Source: an uncultured Alphaproteobacteria bacterium
GTDB lineage: Bacteria > Pseudomonadota > Alphaproteobacteria > HIMB59
Assembly: GCA_902599045.1 (NCBI GenBank)
Contig: CACKEA010000003.1
Coordinates: forward strand, 62,001 to 126,000
Direction: 5' to 3'
DNA: 64,000 bases
Position numbers and translations under genes: made by a program. Below, piece by piece: positions 21,510 to 31,702 of the stretch (position 1 is the first letter of the stretch; the number at the start of each line of letters is the position of its first letter). Below the pieces are notes generated by a model that did not search any database, was not told the DNA's origin, and worked only from the letters and a program-made list of their open reading frames with translations.

Positions 21510-22119
21510 ACTTATTAACAAAATTAGTTAGATTAATAAGTCTTGATTTTTTTGATCTTTCTGAGTCAATAATATTTTTAATTTTATTTACACATTCTTT
21601 TAAATCCTTGTTAACAACTACATAATCATATTCTGGGAAATGAGAAATTTCATTTTGAACTAAATCCATTCTTTTTTTCATTTCATCTTGAGTGTCTCTT
21701 CCCCTAGTTCTAAGTCTTTTAATTAACTCTTTTTTACTAGGTGGTAATATAAATATGCCAATCACATCCATATTACTTTGCTTTAATTGCTGATAACCTT
21801 GCCAGTCAATATCGAATAACACATCTTTTTTTTTATTAAAAAAATTATTAACTGTATCTTTTAGAGTTCCGTATTTATATCCAAAGACATAAGCTGACTC
21901 TAAAAATTTATTTTTTTTTAAAGAGTCACTGAATTGCTCTTGATTTAAAAAAATATAATCTTTCTTGTTTACTTCTCCTTTTCTTATAGGTCTTGTAGTA
22001 CAAGATATAGATAATGATAATAATTTATCTTTTTTTAGTAACATTTTTGAAATAGATGTTTTTCCAGCCCCTGAAGGAGATGATAAAACAACACAAAAAT
22101 TTTTACTTTTAAAGACCAA
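21499..22119 (-). CDS. gmk: Guanylate kinase
   Basis: LSSPSGAGKTSISK, CTTRPIRKGE. Confidence 0.96.
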   Translation of the reverse strand: MVFKSKNFCVVLSSPSGAGKTSISKMLLKKDKLLSLSISCTTRPIRKGEVNKKDYIFLNQEQFSDSLKKNKFLESAYVFGYKYGTLKDTVNNFFNKKKDVLFDIDWQGYQQLKQSNMDVIGIFILPPSKKELIKRLRTRGRDTQDEMKKRMDLVQNEISHFPEYDYVVVNKDLKECVNKIKNIIDSERSKKSRLINLTNFVNKFRN

Positions 22120-23341
22120 AGATTAAACTTGCGTTTGTACCTCCAAAACCAAAAGAATTAGAGATTATATTTTTTACAGGTTTAAATATCGATGTGTGAG
22201 GTATGAGGTTGATAAAACTATTTGTATCTGGATTATCTAAATTTAGAGTTGGAGGTAGAGTTTTCGTTTGTAATGTTTTAAATGAGAATACTGCTTCCAC
22301 TGCTCCTGCTGCCCCTAAAAGGTGGCCTATAGCTGATTTATTTGAACTCATAAATAAATTCTTATTAGATCCAAATAGTTTTTCAACAGCAGAAAGTTCA
22401 ACGGTATCACCAACTTGAGTAGATGTCCCGTGAGCATTCACGTATTCAATTTGATCTTTGTTGAGCCGAGACTCTTGAAGGGCCATCTCCATTGCCCTAT
22501 AACCGCCATTACCATCTTCAGAGGGTTTTGTGATATGGAACGCATCTCCAGACATACCGTAGCCTTTTACTTCTCCATAAATATTTGCATTTCTTTTTTT
22601 TGCGTGTTCATATTCCTCTAAAACCAAAATACCAGCACCCTCTCCCATAACAAATCCCGATCTGTCTTTATCCCACGGTCTTGAGCCTTTTTCTGGTTGA
22701 TCATTATATGTATCACACAGGGCTCTAGCTGCAGAAAATCCAGATATACCTAAGGGGCATATAGCTGCCTCTGCTCCACCACATACCATAAGATCAGCCT
22801 TATTATTTTTTATTAAAGTAAAAGAGTCTCCTATTGCGTGCGTGCCTGTTGCACACGCAGTAACGGGTGAGCTATTAGGGCCTTTAAGATTATACTTGAT
22901 AGAAATATGGCCAGACAATAAATTTATCAGAGATGATGGTATGAAAAAAGGAGAAATTTTTCTGATACCTTGATTATCTAATATTGAGGAATTTTTATAT
23001 ATCGTGTCAAGTCCTCCAATACCAGAACCTACCATAACACCAGATCTGAGAGAACTTTCATCATCTAAAATAAAACCTGAGTCTTTAATAGCTTCATTAG
23101 CTGCTATTAAACCAAAAGTAATAAATCTATCAATTTTTCTTCGCTCTCTAGAGCTTACAATTTCATCATTAATTAAGGAGTCCTCTATAGAACCTGCAAT
23201 TTTACATGGATAATTATTTACATCAAATTTGGTTATTTTTGAAATACCACTTTTAGAATTTATAAGAGGATTCCAAGACGTCTCTACGCTATTACCTAGT
23301 GGATTAATGGTTCCTATTCCGGTAACTACTACTCGCCTCAA
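22109..23341 (-). CDS. fabF: 3-oxoacyl-ACP synthase II
   Basis: VVTGIGTINPLG, TACATGTHAIGD, NAHGTSTQVGD, NSFGFGGTN. Confidence 0.97.
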   Translation of the reverse strand: MRRVVVTGIGTINPLGNSVETSWNPLINSKSGISKITKFDVNNYPCKIAGSIEDSLINDEIVSSRERRKIDRFITFGLIAANEAIKDSGFILDDESSLRSGVMVGSGIGGLDTIYKNSSILDNQGIRKISPFFIPSSLINLLSGHISIKYNLKGPNSSPVTACATGTHAIGDSFTLIKNNKADLMVCGGAEAAICPLGISGFSAARALCDTYNDQPEKGSRPWDKDRSGFVMGEGAGILVLEEYEHAKKRNANIYGEVKGYGMSGDAFHITKPSEDGNGGYRAMEMALQESRLNKDQIEYVNAHGTSTQVGDTVELSAVEKLFGSNKNLFMSSNKSAIGHLLGAAGAVEAVFSFKTLQTKTLPPTLNLDNPDTNSFINLIPHTSIFKPVKNIISNSFGFGGTNASLIFGL

Positions 23342-23359
23342 TTGTTGTATTTTCTTAAG

Positions 23360-23596
23360 CTAGTTTGAATTAGCTGATAAGTATGTAACAGCATCTTTAA
23401 GAGTTACAATTTTTTCAGCAGCATCATCTGGTATTTCACAACCAAATTCTTCCTCAAATGCCATTACAAGTTCAACAGTGTCTAAACTATCAGCACCTAG
23501 ATCATCAATAAATTTTGAGTCACTTTGTATTTTGGCCTCTTCAACACCTAAATGCTCAACTACAATTTTTTTTACTCTTTCTTCAATATCGCTCAT
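23360..23596 (-). CDS. acpP: Acyl carrier protein
   Basis: [20 protein letters not shown]. Confidence 0.98.
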   Translation of the reverse strand: MSDIEERVKKIVVEHLGVEEAKIQSDSKFIDDLGADSLDTVELVMAFEEEFGCEIPDDAAEKIVTLKDAVTYLSANSN

Positions 23597-23659
23597 TTTT
23601 AAAACCTCTTAGTATTAAATTTAAAAGTTCGTACCACATTATGCTTAATATTCAAATAA

Positions 23660-24370
23660 TTAAATTAGAGCCAATCCACCATTTACATGCAAAGTCTGAC
23701 CTGTAATGTAATTAGCATTTTCAGAACATAAAAAACCCACTGCTTTTGCTATATCGCTCGAATCACCAAGTTTTTTCATTGGAATTCTCTCTAAAATACT
23801 ATTCTTTTGTTCGACATTGAGTTTATCTGTCATATTAGACTGTATAAAACCTGGTGCCACACTATTTACTGTTATATTTCTTGTTGATAATTCCAAAGCT
23901 AGTGATTTAACCATTCCTGCAATGGCAGCCTTAGAAGCAGTGTAGTTTACTTGGCCCGGATTTCCTGTATGAGCTACCACTGATGAAATAAAAACAACTC
24001 TTCCAAACCTTTTCTTAACCATTTTTTTGATAAAATATTTAAGTAAATGAAAAGATGAATTTAAATTAACATTTATAACGCTATTCCAATCATCTGACGA
24101 CATTCTCAAAAAAATATTATCTTTATTTAGACCTGCATTTAATACAAGATAATCAACCTCAAAATCAAATAGTTCGTCTAAATTTAATTTTTCGATATTA
24201 TTTAAATTCAATTCTTTGAATTGAATATAATCTTGATCAGATTTCACCTTATTAAGATTTGTAGTTGTAGAATAAATTTCCTTACAACTGTTACTATTAA
24301 AATACTTACATATTGAATTTCCAATGGAGCCCGTCCCACCAGTTACTAATAATTTTCTATCTTTAAACAT
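23660..24370 (-). CDS. fabG: 3-oxoacyl-ACP reductase
   Basis: VTGGTGSIG, YTASKAAIAGM, SDR fold; between acpP and fabD. Confidence 0.95.
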   Translation of the reverse strand: MFKDRKLLVTGGTGSIGNSICKYFNSNSCKEIYSTTTNLNKVKSDQDYIQFKELNLNNIEKLNLDELFDFEVDYLVLNAGLNKDNIFLRMSSDDWNSVINVNLNSSFHLLKYFIKKMVKKRFGRVVFISSVVAHTGNPGQVNYTASKAAIAGMVKSLALELSTRNITVNSVAPGFIQSNMTDKLNVEQKNSILERIPMKKLGDSSDIAKAVGFLCSENANYITGQTLHVNGGLALI

Positions 24371-25271
24371 TATTTATATCCTCGATACTACAATATGAGT
24401 ATTTCTCACCTTGAAAATCTTTTGGTAAGAAGTTTAATAATGTTTTTTTGGGTCCAATCTCAATAAACGTATTAATATCATCATTCAAAATAGTTTTTAT
24501 AGTCTCCGACCACATTACTGGAGAGTGTATCTGAAGAGATAATTGGGTGCTATACTCTTTTTCAGATATTTCTTTATAATTAACTAAGTTATGATTAGAA
24601 ATTAAGTCAATATTAATTTTTTTGAATAAATTATTCTTAATTTTTTCACTGAATATTTTTGCACTATCTTTCATTAAATCAGAGTGAAACGGGGCTGAAA
24701 CATTTAAAGGTATAAATTTTCCAATTGGATTTTTTTCTTTGAATTGATTAACCCTATCTTTAAGACCACATATAACTACTTGTCTATCAGAATTTATGTT
24801 AGCTATATAAATACCGTTCCCAAATAAATTTTCATTTATTTTTAAATCTTCTTTTTTTAAAATTGCATACATTACATACTTATTTGGGTCTGAGACAATT
24901 GACATAGAGTCTGCTCTATATTTAACCACTTCAAGCATTTCCTCAAAATTTAATGCCTCAGCAAAATACAAAGCACAATATTCTCCCAAAGAATGACCTG
25001 CTAGAATTATTTTGGAGAAATTTTTATGCAAAAAATCTTTACAGATATCAATTACTATAGAACTAAACACAAAAATCATGGGTTGGCTATATTGAGTTAA
25101 ATTTAATAGACTTGGATCGCTTTGAGCCTCTAATAAATCATAACCTAGTATTTCTGAACTTATAGTATATCTTTCTTTAACCCAGTCGTATTTATTAACA
25201 AAATCGGCGCCCATTTCAGCAAATTGTGACCCCTGACCTGTAAATAACAAAGAAAGATTTTTATTTGACAT
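24363..25271 (-). CDS. fabD: Malonyl-CoA:ACP transacylase
   Basis: FTGQGSQ, AGHSLGEYCALYFAEAL. Confidence 0.95.
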   Translation of the reverse strand: MSNKNLSLLFTGQGSQFAEMGADFVNKYDWVKERYTISSEILGYDLLEAQSDPSLLNLTQYSQPMIFVFSSIVIDICKDFLHKNFSKIILAGHSLGEYCALYFAEALNFEEMLEVVKYRADSMSIVSDPNKYVMYAILKKEDLKINENLFGNGIYIANINSDRQVVICGLKDRVNQFKEKNPIGKFIPLNVSAPFHSDLMKDSAKIFSEKIKNNLFKKINIDLISNHNLVNYKEISEKEYSTQLSLQIHSPVMWSETIKTILNDDINTFIEIGPKKTLLNFLPKDFQGEKYSYCSIEDINNV

Positions 25272-25303
25272 ATTTAAATTATATCTGTAGACACTCTTTT
25301 TAC

Positions 25304-25633
25304 ATGACTAACATATATGAAACAACAATTATTGTAAAACCTGACCTAGCTAATGATCAGATGAAAAATCTTAATACTTCTATTGATCAATTTTTTTCCG
25401 AAAATGATGTTTCTATTGGTTATAAAGAGGATTGGGGAATTAAAAATTTAAAATCCTCAATTAACAAATATTCAAAAGGATCATTTAAATTTATGCGATT
25501 TAATTCTTCTACTGATTTCCCTAAAAAACTTGATAGCTTTTTAAATTTCAATACTGATTGTCTTCGTTTCCTTATTACTAAATCATTCAATGAGTTAGAG
25601 GAGACTACACCTCAAATAAATAAAGATAATTAA
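25304..25633 (+). CDS. rpsF: 30S ribosomal protein S6
   Basis: MTNIYETTIIVKPDL..., followed by rpsR and rplI. Confidence 0.93.
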   Translation: MTNIYETTIIVKPDLANDQMKNLNTSIDQFFSENDVSIGYKEDWGIKNLKSSINKYSKGSFKFMRFNSSTDFPKKLDSFLNFNTDCLRFLITKSFNELEETTPQINKDN

Positions 25634-25821
25634 TGAAAAAAAACCTAAATATTTCTAACGAAGAATTAATGAAACTTGACTATAAACACACACATATTCT
25701 TAAAAAATTTACTAACGATAATGGAAAGATTATACCTCAAAGAGTAACTAATATGTCTAGATCTATTCACACTAAAATTACTAAGGCAATTAAACAGGCA
25801 AGATTTTTATCTCTGATATAA
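25633..25821 (+). CDS. rpsR: 30S ribosomal protein S18
   Basis: GKIIPQRVTNMSRSIHTKITKAIKQARFLSL. Confidence 0.95.
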   Translation: MKKNLNISNEELMKLDYKHTHILKKFTNDNGKIIPQRVTNMSRSIHTKITKAIKQARFLSLI

Positions 25822-25825
25822 CGTT

Positions 25826-26284
25826 ATGACTAAAGTTGTTGTTTTAGAAAAGTTTAAAAAAAATTGGGAAATTGGCACAGTTGTCTCAGTAAAAGACGGT
25901 TACGCAAGAAATTACTTAATTCCAAATGGAAAAGCTAAATTTGCAACAAAAGAAAATATTTTAGAAATAAAATCATTAGAAGAAAGTCTTTTAAAAAAAG
26001 ATGATGAAAATAAATCTAATGCTAATAAAACTGCAGCAAAAATTAATGAATTAAAATTCTTTAAAGAGATTGCAGCTAAAGAAAATGGAGAGCTATATGG
26101 CTCTTTAAATGTGTCTGATATCGTTACCTTTTTAAGCGAAAATGAGGTAATTATACAAAAAAAGTTAGTTAAACTTGGAAATAAAATTAAAACTACTGGG
26201 GAATACTCAGTAGAAATAGACTTGCACCCCGAGGTAAATTGTTCACTTGATATTGAGATCTTATCCCCTAAAACTTCTGCCTAA
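25826..26284 (+). CDS. rplI: 50S ribosomal protein L9
   Basis: VVVLEKFKKNWEIGTVVSVKDGYARNYLIPNGKA. Confidence 0.95.
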   Translation: MTKVVVLEKFKKNWEIGTVVSVKDGYARNYLIPNGKAKFATKENILEIKSLEESLLKKDDENKSNANKTAAKINELKFFKEIAAKENGELYGSLNVSDIVTFLSENEVIIQKKLVKLGNKIKTTGEYSVEIDLHPEVNCSLDIEILSPKTSA

Positions 26285-26323
26285 GACTATCTTTTTTTAA
26301 ATTTATAAATAATTTACTATTAT

Positions 26324-27745
26324 ATGCAAAAAACTTTCGCAAGTTTAATAGATAATGATATAGAAATTATTGTTATCGCTTATTTGCTTAAGCACCCCGA
26401 TTTAATTGATACTCATTTCGAATATTTAGATAATTCGTTATTTTCAAATCCAGAAAATTTAAAAATTTTTAATGTGTTAGAAGACTTTCATAAATCACAA
26501 AAAAATGTCTCCATTGATACAATTAAGAACTATATTCCTGATATTCAGTCCAAAACACATAAAGACCTCTCACTTCAGATAGATCAAATTGTATTTTCAA
26601 AAGAGGTTTTTTCAAATTATTTAGAAACTCTTCAAGAATTACATTTAAGGAGAGAGCTTTTCAAAATTACACAGAATAAAAATAATGAATCAACAAGTTT
26701 TGAGACATCGAACAGCATCAAAGATATTTTTTTAGATCTTGAAAAAAAATTATTTGATTTATCTAATTTAAAAAAAGACAATTACGAATTAAGAAATTTT
26801 GCATCTGTTACAAAAGCCTCTCTTCAGTTAGTAGAAAAAGCATTTAAAAAGAAAGGAAAATATTCTGGAATAGTCTCTGGTTTTGGAGATTTGGATAATA
26901 TGCTTGGAGGATTACAAAATTCTGACCTAATAATTCTTGCAGGCAGACCCTCAATGGGTAAAACTGCACTTGCAACAAACATAGCTTTTAATGCTTCTAA
27001 ATATTTTTCTCAAGATGAGGATAAAGGGTCTGTTGTAATGTTCTCTTTAGAAATGTCTGCTGAGCAAATAGGTTTGAGAATTTTGGCTGAACAATCTAGG
27101 ATACCAAGTGATAAGCTTCGAAAAGGTGAACTTAATGAAAAAGACTCTCTCGATCTTCAAAATACATATCAAGAAATAAATAATTTAAACTTTTTTTTTG
27201 ATGATAGTCCCAATTTAACTGTTTCAGAATTAAGGTCTAAGCTTCGAAGATATAAAAATAATTATAATATTAAACTAGTTTTAATTGATTATCTTCAATT
27301 GATAAAACCCGAGAGTAATAGAGATAATAGAGTTAATGAATTATCTGAAATAACTAGAAATTTAAAACAACTAGCAAAAGAATTTGACTTACCTGTCATT
27401 TCGCTTTCTCAGCTTTCTCGACAAGTTGAAAATAGAGATGATAAAAGACCACTTCTTTCAGATTTAAGAGAGTCAGGAAGTATTGAACAAGACGCAGATG
27501 TTGTAATGTTCATATATAGGGAGAGTTACTACTTGCAAAGAAATGAGCCAACCAGAGGAGCGGATGAAACACAGGAATCATATCAAAAAAAAATGGACTC
27601 ATGGAAAGATAGAAATGAGCAAGTTTTTAACAAAGCTGAGTTAATTGTTGCAAAACAAAGAAATGGTCCTACTGGTAAGATTGAGCTATACTTTGATGAT
27701 AAATATACCAAATTCTTGGGAACTGAAAAAAATGCATCAAATTAA
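26324..27745 (+). CDS. dnaB: Replicative DNA helicase
   Basis: LAGRPSMGKTALA, VLIDYLQLI, SLSQLSRQVENR. Confidence 0.97.
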   Translation: MQKTFASLIDNDIEIIVIAYLLKHPDLIDTHFEYLDNSLFSNPENLKIFNVLEDFHKSQKNVSIDTIKNYIPDIQSKTHKDLSLQIDQIVFSKEVFSNYLETLQELHLRRELFKITQNKNNESTSFETSNSIKDIFLDLEKKLFDLSNLKKDNYELRNFASVTKASLQLVEKAFKKKGKYSGIVSGFGDLDNMLGGLQNSDLIILAGRPSMGKTALATNIAFNASKYFSQDEDKGSVVMFSLEMSAEQIGLRILAEQSRIPSDKLRKGELNEKDSLDLQNTYQEINNLNFFFDDSPNLTVSELRSKLRRYKNNYNIKLVLIDYLQLIKPESNRDNRVNELSEITRNLKQLAKEFDLPVISLSQLSRQVENRDDKRPLLSDLRESGSIEQDADVVMFIYRESYYLQRNEPTRGADETQESYQKKMDSWKDRNEQVFNKAELIVAKQRNGPTGKIELYFDDKYTKFLGTEKNASN

Positions 27746-27753
27746 GACCTCAA

Positions 27754-28521
27754 ATGAAACTTATTGAAAATATTGGAAAATTCCTAATCAAGTTATTCTC
27801 AAGTTTTGGTAAATTTATTTTATTTATCCTATTTTTCTTTAAATATTTATTTAAGCCTAAATTTTATTTAAAAAATAATTTATCATACTTTGTTAATATA
27901 TTTATTTCATCAATACCCATTATAGCTTTGACTGGAATTTTTTCTGGGATGGTCCTTGCTTTACAATCCTATACTGGTTTCTCAAGGTTTTCTGCTGAGT
28001 CAGCTATTCCTAACATCGTTGTTTTAACCTTAACAAGAGAATTAGGACCGGTTTTAACAGGTCTCATGATTTCAGCAAGAGTTGGTTCTTCTATTGCTGC
28101 AGAAATAGCGACAATGAGAGTGACAGAACAAATCGATGCTCTTAAGACACTTAATACAAATTATTATAATTACCTTGTAACACCGCGTGTTTTATCTTTA
28201 ACTTTGGCTTTACCAATATTTGTAACATTAGTAGATTTTATAGGAGTGATGGGTGGATACATAGTGTCAGTGCATAGATTAGGATTTAATGATAATTTGT
28301 ACCTATTAAATACAATAGATTTTTTAAGTTTAGGCGATTATTTATCAGGAATATTCAAAGCATTTACGTTTGGTTTTATCATATCAATTGTTAGTTGCTA
28401 TTGTGGACTATTTTCCGATAAAGGCGCATTTGGTGTTGGATCAGCTACAACGAATGCAGTTGTAATCTCCTCAGTTCTAATATTGTCATCAAATTACTTT
28501 CTTACAGAATTATTCTTTTAA
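27754..28521 (+). CDS. mlaE: MlaE-family lipid ABC transporter permease
   Basis: TRELGPVLTGLMISARVGSSIAAEIATMRVTEQIDAL. Confidence 0.92.
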   Translation: MKLIENIGKFLIKLFSSFGKFILFILFFFKYLFKPKFYLKNNLSYFVNIFISSIPIIALTGIFSGMVLALQSYTGFSRFSAESAIPNIVVLTLTRELGPVLTGLMISARVGSSIAAEIATMRVTEQIDALKTLNTNYYNYLVTPRVLSLTLALPIFVTLVDFIGVMGGYIVSVHRLGFNDNLYLLNTIDFLSLGDYLSGIFKAFTFGFIISIVSCYCGLFSDKGAFGVGSATTNAVVISSVLILSSNYFLTELFF

Positions 28522-29219
28522 TGAAAATAGAAATTAAAAATTTAAAAAAGAAATTTAATGAGAATTTTGTTTTAAAAGACATAAGTCTTACTTTAGAAAA
28601 AAATAAGTCTACCATAATACTTGGTGAATCTGGATGTGGAAAATCTGTATTAATAAAAACTATTTATAAATTATTTGGGTTTGATAGTGGTTCTATTCTA
28701 TACGATGGTAAGTCTGAGGTAGATATTGATAAATTTAGTATGTTGTTTCAATATGGAGCTCTCTTTGATAGTTTAAAAATATCCGAGAATATTGCTTTTA
28801 CTGATTTTATTAATAATAAAACAAATTTTGAAAGAAAAGTTCATTCTCTTATGAATGATGTAGGTCTTAATAAATCAATATTTAATAGATATCCCTCTGA
28901 GTTATCAGGAGGTATGAAGAAAAGAGTCGCATTAGCAAGAGCTCTATATAAAAATCCAAAAGTAATTTTTCTAGATGAGCCAACTACAGGACTAGACCCG
29001 ATAAACAGCGATAAAATTAATGACCTAATATTAAAAGTAGTAGCTAAAAGAAAAATAACAGCTGTAACAATAACTCATGACATCAAAAGTGCCATTAAGA
29101 CTGGAGATAAATATTATTTTATTGATAATGGAATTATTCAGGATAACGGTGATTGTAAAAAAATTTTAAAGACTAAAAATAAAATATTTAAATCCTTCAT
29201 TTCAGGAGCAAAATACTAA
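28521..29219 (+). CDS. mlaF: MlaF-family ABC transporter ATP-binding protein
   Basis: GESGCGKS, LSGGMKKRVALARAL, LDEPTTGLDP. Confidence 0.92.
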   Translation: MKIEIKNLKKKFNENFVLKDISLTLEKNKSTIILGESGCGKSVLIKTIYKLFGFDSGSILYDGKSEVDIDKFSMLFQYGALFDSLKISENIAFTDFINNKTNFERKVHSLMNDVGLNKSIFNRYPSELSGGMKKRVALARALYKNPKVIFLDEPTTGLDPINSDKINDLILKVVAKRKITAVTITHDIKSAIKTGDKYYFIDNGIIQDNGDCKKILKTKNKIFKSFISGAKY

Positions 29220-29223
29220 TAAA

Positions 29224-29787
29224 ATGAATTTATCAGGACTAAGTTATTTAGATTACATTTATCTAATTCTATTAGTTTTATTTGCTGTTTTTTTTGGTAT
29301 TAAAGGAGCCACTAAATCAATCAGTTACAGTCTTAAGATTATATTATCTGTATCTTTACCTTTCATATTTTACAAAAGGGTTCTTAATTTTTCTTTAGAA
29401 AAATTAAATATTGAATACTTATTCTCATTACAAAATAAAAATGCAATTTTTTTAGAAATTATTTCTTTTATTATGCTTTTTTTAACGACTTATATTATTT
29501 TTTCTATTTTAGAAAAAGCTCTAAATTTAAAATCACCTTCGCAGCTAGAGTTTAAAATCATAGATGTGATAATCGGTGCGATTTATGGAATTATTTTATT
29601 TTCAATTCTTTTTTATTTTTCTTATGTTGCTTTTTTTAAAAACTATATTGAAGATAAGAATAGAATCATGAAATTAAATATATCAATATATGAAAACCTT
29701 ATGTATAAAGACCCTGAAGTTGATAAAAAAATTAAAAAAGACTCATCTATACAAGAAAAAAAGAATGATAAAGACGAACTCTACTAA
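29224..29787 (+). CDS. cvpA: CvpA family membrane protein
   Basis: Multi-TM protein immediately upstream of purF, NLSGLSYLDYIYLILLVLFAVFFGIKG. Confidence 0.82.
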   Translation: MNLSGLSYLDYIYLILLVLFAVFFGIKGATKSISYSLKIILSVSLPFIFYKRVLNFSLEKLNIEYLFSLQNKNAIFLEIISFIMLFLTTYIIFSILEKALNLKSPSQLEFKIIDVIIGAIYGIILFSILFYFSYVAFFKNYIEDKNRIMKLNISIYENLMYKDPEVDKKIKKDSSIQEKKNDKDELY

Positions 29788-31216
29788 AATTAGAGAAGAA
29801 TGTGGTGTTTTTGGAATTTCAAACATAAATGATGCTTCAGCTTTGGCAGCTTTAGGTTTACATGCTCTACAGCATAGAGGGCAAGAGGGCTGTGGCATAG
29901 TCTCATATGATGGAAAAAATTATTATTCCGAAAAAAGATTTGGGCTAGTTGGAGATAATTTTAATAATGAGGACACGATTAAGAAATTACCAGGCTCTTA
30001 TGCAATTGGGCACAATAGATACAGCACAACCGGTGGTAAAATTTTAAGGAATGTTCAACCTTTTTTTGCAGATACTAATGCTGGTGGCATAGGTGTCTCT
30101 CATAACGGTAATTTTACGAACGCAATAACACTCAGGAAGAAGCTAGTTAAAGATGGTGCAATTTTTTATACAACATCTGACTCAGAAACAATTGTACAAC
30201 TCATAGCAAGATCAAAAAAAGAAAAAAATATTGATAAAATTATAGAGGCAATCTCACAAATCCAAGGCGGATATGCTTTGGTGATGCTTACTAAAAATAT
30301 TTTAATTGGTGCAAGAGATATTTATGGGATCAGACCTTTGGTTATAGGTAAATTAAATAAATCCTTTGTTCTAGCTTCAGAGACATGTGCGTTAGATATT
30401 ATTGGTGCCGAATTTTTAAGAGAAGTTGAAAATGGTGAAATTGTTTACATTGAAGATAATGAATTACATAGTCTCAAACCATTTGGAAATCATACACCAA
30501 GACCTTGTGTTTTTGAGTATATTTATTTTTCACGACCAGATAGTATTTTGAGAGGAAAAACTGCTTATGAGTATAGAAAAAATTTAGGAAGAGAGTTAGC
30601 AAAAGAAGACAATGTAGATGCAGAATTGGTTGTACCTGTACCAGACTCAGGAAATGCAGCAGCAATTGGATACAGTCAACAAAAAAAAATTAATTTTGAT
30701 TTGGGTTTAATAAGAAACCATTATGTTGGTAGAACTTTTATTGAGCCAGGTCAACAAATTAGAAGTCTAGGAGTAAAATTAAAGTTAAATGCTAACAAAA
30801 GTTCAATCGAAAATAAGAAAATAATCCTAGTAGATGACTCGTTGGTTCGTGGAACAACATCCCATAAGATTGTAAAAATGCTATATGATGCTGGAGCCAA
30901 AGAAGTTCATTTAAGAATAGCCTGCCCTGAAATAAAATTTCCAGATTTTTATGGAGTTGACATGCCTACTAAAAAAGAATTATTAGCCGCAAACAAGAGT
31001 GTTGAAGAGATATGTGACTATGTAAAAGCAAAAAGTTTAAAATTTCTGTCATTAGAAGGGCTTTATATAGCTCTTGGATATTTAAAAAGAGATAGTAATA
31101 AGCCTCAATTAACAGATCACTATTTCACAGGAGACTATCCAATTAAGTTAATCGACCAGTTAGGTGATAATAAAATTACTCAGTTATCTTTACTAAGTGC
31201 TGGCTCTAATATCTAA
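29765..31216 (+). CDS. purF: Amidophosphoribosyltransferase
   Basis: ECGVFGI, LQHRGQEGCGI, GHNRYSTTG, LVDDSLVRGTT; start set at MIKTNSTKIREECG. Confidence 0.96.
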   Translation: MIKTNSTKIREECGVFGISNINDASALAALGLHALQHRGQEGCGIVSYDGKNYYSEKRFGLVGDNFNNEDTIKKLPGSYAIGHNRYSTTGGKILRNVQPFFADTNAGGIGVSHNGNFTNAITLRKKLVKDGAIFYTTSDSETIVQLIARSKKEKNIDKIIEAISQIQGGYALVMLTKNILIGARDIYGIRPLVIGKLNKSFVLASETCALDIIGAEFLREVENGEIVYIEDNELHSLKPFGNHTPRPCVFEYIYFSRPDSILRGKTAYEYRKNLGRELAKEDNVDAELVVPVPDSGNAAAIGYSQQKKINFDLGLIRNHYVGRTFIEPGQQIRSLGVKLKLNANKSSIENKKIILVDDSLVRGTTSHKIVKMLYDAGAKEVHLRIACPEIKFPDFYGVDMPTKKELLAANKSVEEICDYVKAKSLKFLSLEGLYIALGYLKRDSNKPQLTDHYFTGDYPIKLIDQLGDNKITQLSLLSAGSNI

Positions 31217-31702
31217 TTGTCTATTAATCAAATCTTAATTGTTTTAAATGGGGAAGATCAAAGGGTTTTATCCGAAAATTCTCATAAAATTATTTTAGCA
31301 GGGAAAAAATTACAAAACATAACTCAAGATCATACACTTCTTCAAAGCACATTTGAATCTTTAGAAGATTTAATTAAAGCAGAAGCAATTATAAAAAATC
31401 AATTTTCAGCAATAGATGAATTAGTAATAGTAAATAATCGAATTGATTTAAATATGATCTCATATCAATACGACTACAATTATATTCAACAAAATTATAA
31501 AGTATTAATGAATATTATTTATTTTATTAATTTACTTATACCACTATTTAATAAGGAATTTCGATTTGTTTTGTCATTTGAAAAAGATAATCATTATAAA
31601 GTTCATCTAAATAATTTTAAAATGTCATTACTAAATTATCTAAATTCCTTAAAAATAGACTTAGTACAATCAAACAATATCAATATTAAAAAATTAGATT
31701 AA
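31217..31702 (+). CDS. Degenerate short-chain dehydrogenase-like protein (TTG start)
   Basis: 161 aa downstream of purF; weak alignment to the SDR pattern (DELVIVNNRID for D.lVNNAg, LNNFK for YxxxK). Confidence 0.5.
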   Translation: MSINQILIVLNGEDQRVLSENSHKIILAGKKLQNITQDHTLLQSTFESLEDLIKAEAIIKNQFSAIDELVIVNNRIDLNMISYQYDYNYIQQNYKVLMNIIYFINLLIPLFNKEFRFVLSFEKDNHYKVHLNNFKMSLLNYLNSLKIDLVQSNNINIKKLD

